A DNA stretch of 64,000 bases, from the NCBI GenBank assembly GCA_002731875.1, contig PCCY01000019.1:133666-197665 (forward strand). Reading direction: 5' to 3'. Positions 55,909 through 64,000 of the stretch are shown piece after piece (position 1 is the first letter of the stretch; every line of letters starts with the position of its first letter). The notes under the pieces are model-generated. The model saw only the letters and a program-made list of their open reading frames with translations, did not search any database and was not told where the DNA came from. A program made the translations under genes and the position numbers. The DNA comes from Roseobacter sp. GTDB taxonomy: Bacteria; Pseudomonadota; Alphaproteobacteria; Rhodobacterales; Rhodobacteraceae.

Positions 55909-56271
55909 ATGCGAACTCAAGAAACTGTCTCGGCCATGCTGTGCCCCGTTTGCCAGACCGGGCTGTCGATGTCTGACCGGAGCGGGGTGGAAATTGATTT
56001 CTGTCCTTCTTGCAGGGGTGTCTGGCTTGATCGCGGGGAACTCGACAAGATCATCGAGCGCTCCACTGCGCCGGCAGCGCGAGAGATGGAACCTCAAAGG
56101 AGCTCCGACCGACGCGGAGAACGCGGCGGGCTTATGGGGATGGCTTCATCGCTCCTGAAAGGTGATGACGACCGCTACGGTGACCGACGCCGGGATGACC
56201 AGTATGATGACGATGACCGCTACGAAAAACGACGGCGGAAAAAATCGATCTTCTCGGAATTTTTCGACTAA
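55909..56271 (+). CDS. TFIIB-type zinc-ribbon protein
   Basis: A 120-residue protein. The N-terminal zf-TFIIB motif CPVC...CPSCRGVWLDRGEL (residues 12-45) is followed by a long charged tail rich in arginine and aspartate, ending RRKKSIFSEFFD. Six bases after the BI-1 stop, so translated together. The family is widespread but of unknown function. Confidence 0.85.
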   Translation: MRTQETVSAMLCPVCQTGLSMSDRSGVEIDFCPSCRGVWLDRGELDKIIERSTAPAAREMEPQRSSDRRGERGGLMGMASSLLKGDDDRYGDRRRDDQYDDDDRYEKRRRKKSIFSEFFD

Positions 56272-56282
56272 CCACCTTTTGA

Positions 56283-56308
56283 ACACCGCCTTCGAAAGGA
56301 GGCGGTGT
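56283..56308 (+). terminator. Hairpin after the zinc-ribbon gene
   Basis: Perfect 9-bp stem (56283-56291 with 56300-56308), 8-base loop, no T-run. A further hairpin CCGGCT-AATCC-AGCCGG at 56360-56376 precedes mgtC. Confidence 0.5.
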
Positions 56309-56411
56309 GCTACGTTGTAGTTCATCCACGATAGATTTCCTTAGGGTCGGTATGCCAACCCGGCTAATCCAGCCGGACACTCTTTGCTTGGAATAATGTG
56401 AGGAAGCCACC

Positions 56412-56903
56412 ATGTGGCAAGAAATCTGGACGGCCGTCATAGTCGAATTTTCCGACATTCCCGATCTGGCCACCATGACGCGCATTGTGCTGCGCCTGGT
56501 GCTGGCCGCAATTCTGGGGGGTGTCATCGGATATGAACGCGAGCGCAAGGCAAGCAGTGCCGGTGTAAGAACCCATATGCTGGTTGCCGTCGGTGCCGCG
56601 CTTTTCGTTATTGGCCCACTTCAAGCCGGTATGGAAATTTCGGACATGTCGCGTGTGTTGCAAGGTATCGTTCAGGGCGTCGGCTTTTTGGGAGCTGGAG
56701 CAATTCTTGTCCGTGCCGGGCAGCAAAAAATACTCGGGCTGACCACAGCAGCAAATATCTGGGTGACTGCAGGAATTGGAGTAGTCGTCGGGCTTGGTCT
56801 CGAAGCAACCGCGATCCTTTCAACGGTTATCGTGTTGACCATTTTAGCTGTTGTGCCCTTCATTGTGCAGGCATCCGATCACGACGATATCACGCAAAAG
56901 TAG
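56412..56903 (+). CDS. MgtC/SapB family membrane protein
   Basis: A 163-residue protein with four hydrophobic segments and the MgtC signature GGVIGYERERKASSAGVRTHMLVAVGA, followed by GFLGAGAI and TTAANIWVTAGIG. Lacks the C-terminal ACT-like domain of full MgtC. Roles in low-magnesium or acid survival are known for relatives. The leader contains a short hairpin but no recognised magnesium sensor. Confidence 0.87.
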   Translation: MWQEIWTAVIVEFSDIPDLATMTRIVLRLVLAAILGGVIGYERERKASSAGVRTHMLVAVGAALFVIGPLQAGMEISDMSRVLQGIVQGVGFLGAGAILVRAGQQKILGLTTAANIWVTAGIGVVVGLGLEATAILSTVIVLTILAVVPFIVQASDHDDITQK

Positions 56904-57045
56904 AACGTCATTCTGATTATTGCTCCTAACCACTGACCCAGGATCATTCGCGTAGTGTGCGGCTAAGGTTAACGTTGAGTGATGTCTGCAAAGATACAGA
57001 CGAATTTGTGACTTCACATTAGCTTGCCTACTGTCGCATTGTTTT

Positions 57046-58323
57046 TTATCCGGCGCGTGTCACCAGAACTTTGTCGATGCGACGACCATCCAAATCAACG
57101 ACTTCAATTGACCAGTTCTGTAAATCAAATCGCTCCGCAACCATTGGCAATCTGCCAAATTTCTCAAGGATAAACCCGGCTGCCGTCTCGTAATCACGAT
57201 CATCCTCGAGCTCGAGCGTTAGCAGATCGGCGAATTCGTCCACAGGCATCCAGCCTGCTATGAGGTACGACCCGTCGGCACGGATGACGACTTTAGGTTC
57301 ATCAGTTTCGCTGTCCGGAAATTCGCCGGTTATGGCCTCCAGAACGTCCATCGGCGTAATGACACCTTCGAAATGGCCGTACTCGTCATAGACCAGCACC
57401 ATATGCGCCGGTGCTGTGCGCAACCTGTCAATAACCTCCAGCGCGCTTTGTCCACCCTGGACGACCGGCGCTTCACGCAGCAATGCGCGGAAATCGAAGG
57501 GCTCGTTCATCAGGGCGGGCCCCAGAATATCACGCGTCATTAACACGCCGATGATGTCGTCTGGATTGCTATCCTGGACCGGCAGTCTGGACCGGCTCAT
57601 CCCGCGCAGCTCTTTGAGAATCTGCGCCTTGCTGATGGATGCGTCGAGCGTCTCGACCTCGTGGCGCGGCGTCATTAGTCCGCGTGCGTTACGGTCAGCC
57701 ACGCGCATCACGCCCGCGATCATCCCGCTTTCGGAGCGATGCATGGCACCGGTGCTTTCGGCTTCCGCGATGATTAGGCGCACTTCCTCATCGCTTACCT
57801 TGCGCGACTGAGCGCCGGACTGACCCAGTAGGCGCAATACTACTTTGCCGGACCAATCAAGCACCCAGATCAGCGGTGCCGCGGCGCGCGCGATGAGCCC
57901 CATCATCGGAGCCATGCGGGCGGCGACCTTTTCGGGCGCACGCAAGGCGATCTGTTTTGGAACAAGTTCGCCCACGATCAGCGACAGGTAGGTGATCGCT
58001 ACAACTACGGACGCCACACCGAGCGGTTGCGCGAGATTCGCCGCTAAACCCACTTCAATTAACCCTGCGGACAAACGCGAACCCAGTGTCGCGCCCGAGA
58101 AAGCCCCCGCCAGCACCCCTATAAGCGTGATCCCGACCTGAACACTGGACAGGAACCTGCCGGGGTCCTGTGCAAGTGAGATTGCGATGGCAGCACCCTT
58201 GCTGCCCTTATCGGCCATTAGCTTCAATCGTGCGGTGCGAGCAGAGACGATGGCAAGTTCAGACATCGCAAGCGCGCCATTGATCAGCGTGAGCAGAATG
58301 ACGACTGAAATTTCTAAGACCAT
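57046..58323 (-). CDS. CorC/HlyC-type CBS-domain membrane protein
   Basis: A 425-residue protein: an N-terminal DUF21 transmembrane domain with about four hydrophobic segments, two CBS domains (about 205-330, with LMTPRHEVETLD and GVLMTRDIL; YDEYGHFEGVITPMDVLEAITGE) and a C-terminal CorC/HlyC domain (SYLIAGWMPVDEFADLL). The ATG at 58323 has GGAG upstream. Relatives affect magnesium or cobalt efflux. Opposite in strand to the flanking genes. Confidence 0.87.
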   Translation of the reverse strand: MVLEISVVILLTLINGALAMSELAIVSARTARLKLMADKGSKGAAIAISLAQDPGRFLSSVQVGITLIGVLAGAFSGATLGSRLSAGLIEVGLAANLAQPLGVASVVVAITYLSLIVGELVPKQIALRAPEKVAARMAPMMGLIARAAAPLIWVLDWSGKVVLRLLGQSGAQSRKVSDEEVRLIIAEAESTGAMHRSESGMIAGVMRVADRNARGLMTPRHEVETLDASISKAQILKELRGMSRSRLPVQDSNPDDIIGVLMTRDILGPALMNEPFDFRALLREAPVVQGGQSALEVIDRLRTAPAHMVLVYDEYGHFEGVITPMDVLEAITGEFPDSETDEPKVVIRADGSYLIAGWMPVDEFADLLTLELEDDRDYETAAGFILEKFGRLPMVAERFDLQNWSIEVVDLDGRRIDKVLVTRAG

Positions 58324-58397
58324 TTTCTCCAACTTTTTGCCAGACAGTTCCGGAATCCATCTCGCCAGTCTCGTGTAAATACCACGATGCGGGACAA

Positions 58398-59297
58398 TCA
58401 AGCAGCGTGTTTATTTCGAAAGAACCTAAATGCGCTGCCGATGACATCCCAAAGGTCTAATAGTCGAGCGTAGCGGTGTTCGCGTACGGCGAAGGGCTTG
58501 TCGCCGGGATCGGAATGCTCGACTTCAAGCGTTTCGATCAAGCGCATGAGACGCCGACGGTGAATGCCATGACAACTTTGGATCGGATAGGCCAGTGCTC
58601 CTGCAAACGCGGCAAAGACCGACCCGATCATGACAGGAATCGCGACACTTGCGGCGAGAAGTCCCGGCGATGAGCCCTGTGGGGAATATGTCGTACCAAA
58701 GGCCTCAGATGGGCTGTGCCAACGGAAACTGCGCAATCGCAGTGGTCCGAGCCACCGCATTCGCAACGTCGGGTGCCATCGAGATCATGCCGGGGGCCAG
58801 AGCTTGGAACACCAACGCGCCCACGGCCAGCGTTGCGATGGCCGTGGTCATCTCTACCACCGCCGACGTGTTCCCGCATAAACTCTAAGCGCACCCGCGA
58901 TCCGCTGACCGAGAACCTGCACCTCTGCCACTTCAGTACGTTCTCGGATCAGTTCGCGAAACTGGGGGGCCGCAAGAACAGAGCGCGCCAGCGCACCGGC
59001 ATCATGTGCCGCTGATCACTGTGGCAGAGGGAGGTCCAGAAGGTCAGTCGCAATCAGCGCCTCTACCCTGCGCGAGACCGCGATGGGCAGCAGGATACGC
59101 CGCGCTGCGAGCAAGCTGGCAGTTGCTGCAGTATCAGTACAAGGACGGCTACAGCAGCGCGTTGATCGGCGCGCGCAGGACATCCCAGCCAATCGCAGCG
59201 CTGTGAAGATGCAAGGTTACTGACCAGGTAAAGTGGTGATTGATGAACCCGCCAACGCTGGCCCGTCGGTCCAAAAAAACGTATGGCTGTTCGTCAT
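58398..59297 (-). pseudogene. Decayed membrane-protein gene, several frame breaks
   Basis: Pieces of one protein are readable on the minus strand in changing frames: HFTWSVTLHLHSAAIGWDVL then a TAG; ILLPIAVSRRVEALIATDLL then a TGA; VLAAPQFRELIRERTEVAEV; TTAIATLAVGALVFQALAPG; GLLAASVAIPVMIGSVFAAF; and HRRRLMRLIETLEVE to the end at 58398. At least two stops and several frameshifts. It resembles a Rhodobacteraceae membrane family (DUF6635-like, by memory). The number of lesions rules out simple sequencing error. Confidence 0.65.
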
Positions 59298-59558
59298 GCC
59301 GGTGGCATAGTCTTTTGACGTCGGGTTTGACGGTGAGGTTATGGCCCCCTTCGTTTCTGTGCTGATGCGATCTTCGTTTTCTCAGGGACGCTATCTTTTC
59401 CCTTCCTCAGATACTGACCTACAGATCATGCCGCCACAGCATTCCTTCAAGGTTTGCTGCTTAGAATATTTGTGCGTCTTCTCCATTCGAAAATTATCTT
59501 TATGAGGCACTTGCAAGCGCCCTATCGCATCCACAATTTTACGTGAAGGGCAGATTAC
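59298..59558. other. Intergenic stretch upstream of the second exchanger
   Basis: About 260 AT-richer bases holding the promoter region of the downstream exchanger operon. No clear operator, RNA or gene seen. Confidence 0.5.
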
Positions 59559-60500
59559 TTGCCCTCGGAGAACAACGATTTGGATTATGTATACCTGTTT
59601 ATCGGATTGATAGGTCTGTTCTTCGGTGGCGAGGCGCTGGTGCGTGGCAGCGTCGGCATCGCCCGGCGTATGGCGATCCCGCCGCTGCTGATAGGTCTGA
59701 CGGTTGTGGGCTTCGGCACGTCAACGCCTGAACTTCTGGTTTCAGTCGATGCAGCCTTGCGCGGTGTTCCAGATATTGCGTTGGGCAACATCGTCGGCTC
59801 CAACATCGCCAACATCCTGCTGATCGTCGGCATTTCTGCGCTGGTCTGGCCAATAAAGGTCATGGGTGCGACCCTTAGGCGTGACACGGCGGTCATGATG
59901 GCCGCGGCACTTTTACTGGTCCCGATTTTCGCCTTTGGTCAGATGTCGCGGCTGTCCGGGCTGGTTTTGTTTGCCAGCTTGATGGCCTATCTTGTCTGGG
60001 CGTATCTCAAGCCGGGTGAGGCAGAAGCAGAGGACGAGAGACTGCAACCTCCGGCCTCGGCCCTTGTTTCGGTGCTATGGGTCCTCGGCGGCCTTGTCGC
60101 GTTGATGGTTGGCGCGCGGTTCCTGGTGGACGGCGCGGTGTCGATCGCGCGCGGATACGGCATTTCGGAGGCGTTTATCGGCCTGACCATTGTTGCCGTT
60201 GGCACATCTCTGCCGGAACTGGCCACGTCTCTGATCGCAGCCTTCCGCCGCCAGTCCGAAATCGCCATCGGCAATATCATCGGATCGAACATCTTTAACG
60301 TTCTGGGCATTCTTGGCGTCACCGCTTTAGTCGCGCCGATCCCGGTGGCGTCGCGCTTCCTGACCTTCGACCTTCCAGTGATGATTGCCGTGTCGCTGGT
60401 GCTAACCGGGCTTCTGCTTGCTCGGCCGGTGATCGGGCGCGGCGTTGGGGTCGTGATGCTGACGGGCTACTTCGCCTATGTGTGGGCTGCTCAGGGATGA
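59559..60500 (+). CDS. CaCA-family sodium/calcium exchanger, second copy
   Basis: A 313-residue paralogue of the exchanger at 52832, with alpha-repeats GFGTSTPELLVSV, GNIVGSNIANILLIVG, VAVGTSLPELATSL and GNIIGSNIFNVLGILG. It starts at a TTG (59559), since no ATG precedes the first helix. Its stop overlaps the next gene (ATGA). Confidence 0.9.
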   Translation: MPSENNDLDYVYLFIGLIGLFFGGEALVRGSVGIARRMAIPPLLIGLTVVGFGTSTPELLVSVDAALRGVPDIALGNIVGSNIANILLIVGISALVWPIKVMGATLRRDTAVMMAAALLLVPIFAFGQMSRLSGLVLFASLMAYLVWAYLKPGEAEAEDERLQPPASALVSVLWVLGGLVALMVGARFLVDGAVSIARGYGISEAFIGLTIVAVGTSLPELATSLIAAFRRQSEIAIGNIIGSNIFNVLGILGVTALVAPIPVASRFLTFDLPVMIAVSLVLTGLLLARPVIGRGVGVVMLTGYFAYVWAAQG

Positions 60501-60853
60501 AAATGGGGCTTGGCCAAGCCGCAAGGAGGATGGCGGCGATTGTGTCGCGGCTTTTCCTTGTACTGACGGTAGGTTTTTTTGGGGCGTATCATGTCGGCGC
60601 AGAACGAACTGCCACGCACAATGGCCACGTTGCGGTACCTGAGACCGCAATTGCACCGTTCATCCTGACAGCGCAAACCCACCTCATCCGCGAGTCAATG
60701 CCTGAAGGCGACACACCTCAGGCCACCGCGCCACGATCAGAAACTCCTAAGCCACGACAAACTTTGGCGAGTGTTCCGCGGCAACCTTTTGCAACTGTTC
60801 CTACTTCTGTAATCAATGTCTTGCCACCGGTCCGGGGGCCGCCTGCGGTCTGA
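60497..60853 (+). CDS. Unknown small exported or anchored protein
   Basis: A 118-residue protein from the ATG at 60497 that overlaps the exchanger stop. One N-terminal hydrophobic segment (IVSRLFLVLTVGFFGAYHVGA) is followed by a proline- and threonine-rich tail predicted to be periplasmic. No family recognised. It ends 46 bases before the secDF start, so it is probably part of the operon. Confidence 0.6.
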   Translation: MKMGLGQAARRMAAIVSRLFLVLTVGFFGAYHVGAERTATHNGHVAVPETAIAPFILTAQTHLIRESMPEGDTPQATAPRSETPKPRQTLASVPRQPFATVPTSVINVLPPVRGPPAV

Positions 60854-60899
60854 CATTTCGACGTCAGACCAAATACTCAGGCACCTAAGGATATCGAAA

Positions 60900-63362
60900 A
60901 TGCGCCGACCAGCATGGGTCGTGATGACCTATGCCGTTCTTCTGCTTCTGGCAGTTGTGACGGCCCTCCCGAACTTTCTTTCCAAAGACATCCGCGACAC
61001 GCTGCCGCCTTGGGCAACCAGTCAAACGGTCTCACTCGGCCTTGATCTGCAGGGGGGCGCGCATCTGCTGCTGGCCGTCGATCGCGCGGATCTGGCGACC
61101 GCGCGCCTTCAGGATTTGCGTCAGATACTTGTATCAGAGATGCGCACGTTGAACCTTAACCCGGCAACGATCCGGGCCGACGTCACCTCATTGTCCGCTC
61201 CAGCGAACGAAGCGCTACTGACGGCTCTGAAGGCGGCGGCGTCTGCCACCACTCAGCCCGGTATCCCACCGGACTTCACCGTCGACCTTTCTGGTGACAT
61301 AATCAGGTTGTCCCTGACTGCATCCGGCCTTGACCGAGCGGCAAGCGACGCTGCCGATGCCAGTCTTGAAGTGATCCGCCACCGGGTCGATCAGGTCGGC
61401 GTCTCCGAGCCGGTGATCAGCCGGGTTGGCGATGACCGCATCCTTGTCCAGATGCCGGGCGTAGAGAACCCGGCCCAGTTGCGCACACTGCTGGGATCGA
61501 CCGCGAAGATGAGTTTCCAGATGGTCGCACCGGGGCCGGGACCGAGCGCCACGCTGCTGCCGCTTCGGGACGGCTCCGGCGACATTCCGGTTTATGACGA
61601 TGTCGCTCTGTCGGGTGATCGGCTGGACGCGGCGGCCTCGGGGTTCGAACCCGACACCGGCCAGCCAATGGTCACTTTTAATTTCGACCGACAGGGTGTT
61701 GCGGCCTTCGCCGAAATCACTGCCGCCAATATCGGTCAGAGGTTTGCGGTCGTGCTGGATGGCGAGGTTTTGACCGCTCCGGTCATCCAGCAGGCCATTC
61801 CGGGTGGTCAGGGCCAGATCACCGGCGACTTTACGCTCGAAGAGGCGCAGACGCTGGCTGTGCTGCTGACGTCGGGTGCACTGCCTGCATCTCTCGAAGT
61901 GATTGAGGAACGCAGCGTGGGCGCTGCGCTTGGTGCGGATTCCATTCGCGCCGGGTTGGTCACGGGTGCCGTCGGTCTGGCGCTTGTGGTCGCGATTATG
62001 GTCGGGCTTTATGGGGCTTGGGGCCTTCTGGCCAGCGCCATCCTTGGACTGAACGTGATGCTTACGCTGACCGCTTTGGGACTTCTTGGTGCCACACTGA
62101 CATTGCCTGGGATTGCGGGGATCATCCTGTGCTTTGGCATCGCTGTGGACAGCAACATCCTGATCTTTAGCCGTATCCGTGAAGAAACGGCCAAGGGATC
62201 GATTGCGATCAAGGCGCTGACGCTTGGTTATGGGCGGGCCTGGGCGACAATCCTTGATGCCAACATCACCACGCTTCTGGCGATGGTATTGCTGTTCATG
62301 TTTGGTGCCGGTGCTATCCGGGGATTTGCCGTCACGATGAGCTTTGGCATCGTCATCTCGATGTTCACGGCCGTCGCGCTGATGCGGTTCATGATGGAAA
62401 CGCTGGTGCGTCGCCGCAAACTCAAGCGGCTCGACATCGCGCCGCTGTTCGGTGGCGTGCCAGCGCCGGGGAAACTGCCCTTCATGCGGCGCGGACGCCT
62501 GGCGCTTGTGATATCGGCAGTGCTGTCTGTGGGGTCGCTCGGTTTGCTCGTGATGCCCGGGCCGAATCTTGGAATTGATTTTACGGGTGGGGTGCAGATG
62601 GTCCTACGCTCGGACGCGCCCGTCCCGTTGTCCGAGCTGCGTGCCGCCATCGCGCAACAGGTTCCGGGCGACGCGAGCCTGCAGGCCTTCGGCGACCCCA
62701 ATGAGGTGCTGATCCGAGTGCAGGGAGAGGTCGGACAGGCCACGGTTGCCGCTGTCGAACGTGCTGCAGCAGACGTGATCCTTGATGCGGTGTTCAACCA
62801 GATCGACCTTGTCGGCCCGACGATCAGTGGCGAGCTGGCAACCACCGGCCTGCTGGCGCTTGGCCTCGCCGTACTGGCGATGCTGGCCTATATCTGGGTC
62901 CGGTTCGAGTGGTATTTTGCCGCTGGGGCCATTGCTGTGCTGTTCCTCGACGTCACCAAGACCTTCGGCGTCATCGCCCTGATGGGATGGGAGGTGAACC
63001 TAACCACCATCGTCGCCCTACTGACGCTGATCGGCTATTCGGTCAACGACAAGGTCGTGGTATATGACCGGATCCGCGAACACCTTGCAGGCGGCAGTGA
63101 AGAACCCTTGGCGGATGTCATCGACCGCAGCCTCAATCAGGTTCTGGCACGGTGCATCTTCACCTCTGGCACGACGCTCGCAGCGATTGTGCCGATGGCG
63201 ATCTGGGGCGGGCCAGCGGTATCCGGATTTGCCTGGCCGATGATTGCGGGCGTGACCATTGCCACCGCGTCTTCGTTGTTTGTGGCGGGGCCGGTCCTTG
63301 CTTGGCTCGCGCAGCGCAAAAAGGTTGCGGCTATGCAGGATGCCCTGAGCAATCAGGCCTGA
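60900..63362 (+). CDS. secDF: Fused SecD-SecF protein-export protein
   Basis: An 820-residue single-chain SecDF. The SecD half has one N-terminal helix, the GLDLQGGAHLLL motif, a large periplasmic domain and helices from about residue 345. The SecF half starts near 545 with GIDFTGGVQMVL and ends in five further helices (WVRFEWYFAAGAIAVLFLDVTKT). The ATG at 60900 is preferred over an in-frame start at 60816 that overlaps the previous gene. It uses proton flow to pull proteins out of SecYEG. Many relatives keep separate secD and secF, so this may be a second, accessory copy linked to a cation exchanger. Confidence 0.92.
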   Translation: MRRPAWVVMTYAVLLLLAVVTALPNFLSKDIRDTLPPWATSQTVSLGLDLQGGAHLLLAVDRADLATARLQDLRQILVSEMRTLNLNPATIRADVTSLSAPANEALLTALKAAASATTQPGIPPDFTVDLSGDIIRLSLTASGLDRAASDAADASLEVIRHRVDQVGVSEPVISRVGDDRILVQMPGVENPAQLRTLLGSTAKMSFQMVAPGPGPSATLLPLRDGSGDIPVYDDVALSGDRLDAAASGFEPDTGQPMVTFNFDRQGVAAFAEITAANIGQRFAVVLDGEVLTAPVIQQAIPGGQGQITGDFTLEEAQTLAVLLTSGALPASLEVIEERSVGAALGADSIRAGLVTGAVGLALVVAIMVGLYGAWGLLASAILGLNVMLTLTALGLLGATLTLPGIAGIILCFGIAVDSNILIFSRIREETAKGSIAIKALTLGYGRAWATILDANITTLLAMVLLFMFGAGAIRGFAVTMSFGIVISMFTAVALMRFMMETLVRRRKLKRLDIAPLFGGVPAPGKLPFMRRGRLALVISAVLSVGSLGLLVMPGPNLGIDFTGGVQMVLRSDAPVPLSELRAAIAQQVPGDASLQAFGDPNEVLIRVQGEVGQATVAAVERAAADVILDAVFNQIDLVGPTISGELATTGLLALGLAVLAMLAYIWVRFEWYFAAGAIAVLFLDVTKTFGVIALMGWEVNLTTIVALLTLIGYSVNDKVVVYDRIREHLAGGSEEPLADVIDRSLNQVLARCIFTSGTTLAAIVPMAIWGGPAVSGFAWPMIAGVTIATASSLFVAGPVLAWLAQRKKVAAMQDALSNQA

Positions 63363-63371
63363 AAGCGACCA

Positions 63372-63397
63372 TCGCCGGGGGCGCAATCCCCCGGCGA
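63372..63397 (+). terminator. Hairpin after secDF
   Basis: Perfect 10-bp stem (63372-63381 with 63388-63397), 6-base loop. The tail is not T-rich. Probably ends or stabilises the exchanger-secDF transcript. Confidence 0.6.
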
Positions 63398-63540
63398 GAT
63401 ACCTCCTATTGCGGTCGACGGAGCAATGTCACGCTGACCGTTTCTTGCAGCTGAGTGTATGATCAAAAAACAAGGATGCGGTTCAAGTCGAGAAAATCTG
63501 AACCCGCGTCGCCACTGGCCCAACGGAGCCTTAACACATC

Positions 63541-64000
63541 ATGGCAATCGACCTTTTGACACTGGCTCCTTACGCTGCCGTAATCTTGTTCATCGGCGTA
63601 TTCACAGCCTTTGTCATGGAACTGCGATCCCCAGATGTTATCGCCTTTTGCGGGGCGGCCGCAGCTCTTGCCATTGGACTTGTCAAGCCGACCGATGTTC
63701 TGGACGCGCTCGCTAATCCTGCACCTGCAACCATCGGCGCGATGTTCGTCCTCAGCGCGGCCCTTGTCCGGACTGGCGTACTTGAGGCCCTCAGCAATGT
63801 CCTTGGTCGATATGCATCGACCCGTCCGTTCCTGACACTCGCGCTGTTCTTCAGTGCCGCCGCCGGGGCCTCGATGTTTATGAACAACACACCGGTGGTC
63901 ATCGTGCTGATCCCGGTGGTGATCACCCTTGCGCGTCAGATGAAGATTGCGGCTTCGCACCTTCTTATCCCGCTGTCCTACATGGTCATTCTTGGCGGAA
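63541..64000 (+). CDS. SLC13-type permease, N-terminal part
   Basis: The first 153 residues of a membrane transporter, open to the end of the window. Pattern of the SLC13/ArsB/citrate-permease superfamily: PDVIAFCGAAAALAIGLVKPTDVLDAL, then NPAPATIGAMFVLSAALVRTGVLEAL and MNNTPVVIVLIPVVITLAR. The last includes the typical N-N-T-P motif. The rest, which may contain TrkA-C domains, is outside the window. Substrate not determinable. Confidence 0.85.
   Translation, partial: MAIDLLTLAPYAAVILFIGVFTAFVMELRSPDVIAFCGAAAALAIGLVKPTDVLDALANPAPATIGAMFVLSAALVRTGVLEALSNVLGRYASTRPFLTLALFFSAAAGASMFMNNTPVVIVLIPVVITLARQMKIAASHLLIPLSYMVILGG

Noticed and set aside
1..64000. CRISPR arrays, rRNA or tRNA genes
   Set aside because: No regular repeat-spacer pattern and no recognisable RNA gene were seen on reading through; a dedicated search could still find a tRNA.

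Overview
The window looks like chromosome or large-replicon DNA from an alphaproteobacterium, most likely a marine Rhodobacteraceae (roseobacter-type). Pointers are the cobC-cobD-bluE cobalamin gene order, an ArsR-ArsC fusion next to ArsJ, a short DUF6552-like membrane protein, and TniB/TniQ genes. This assignment is inference from gene families; no rRNA or tRNA gene was seen.

Layout. (1) 1-2603, minus strand: end of a cobalamin aminopropanol-linker operon (bluE, cobD, cobC). (2) 2783-5894: arsenic operon with an ArsR-ArsC fusion, a GAPDH and the ArsJ permease. (3) 5891-10759: a quinol-monooxygenase-like protein, an enoyl-CoA hydratase, a PLP aminotransferase, and a minus-strand operon (AhpD-like protein, DsbA/FrnE-like protein, TetR) with two palindromic operators upstream. 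(4) 10804-21420: an amide-use locus. AmiC/AmiR regulators are read leftward. Reading rightward are an amidase, a Tat-exported binding protein, two permeases, two ATPases, a monooxygenase-fold protein and a second, paralogous amidase, closed by a strong terminator. The 403-bp leader holds two short hairpins with A1/G4 hexaloops and a strong intrinsic terminator, which fits AmiR antitermination. (5) 21514-28100: CinA, an SDR, a small unknown protein, a DUF421 protein and HtpX, then a scar made of a TetR fragment, an IS3-type transposase tail and a truncated NAD(P)-binding gene.

(6) 28134-46693: a visibly more GC-rich block of oxidoreductases, each next to its own regulator (TetR with paired palindromes twice, LysR twice). 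It ends in an acetoin-dehydrogenase-type operon: E1 alpha, E1 beta, a stand-alone lipoyl protein, a lipoyl-less E2 and a lipoate ligase. An AcoR-like regulator with a reading-frame break lies beside it. (7) 46694-52831: small unknown genes, a transposon-end-like repeat array, and TniQ, TniB and a DEDDh exonuclease with no TniA transposase. (8) 52832-64000: an envelope, ion and stress cluster: two CaCA cation exchangers, a pentapeptide protein, ExoD, BI-1/YccA behind a structured leader, a zinc-ribbon protein, MgtC, a CorC-type CBS protein, a decayed membrane-protein gene, a fused SecDF and the start of an SLC13-type permease.

The amide locus is the most complete system: sensor, antiterminator, RNA target, uptake and two hydrolases. 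The dehydrogenase locus carries its own lipoyl carrier and ligase but no E3, so it probably borrows E3 from elsewhere.
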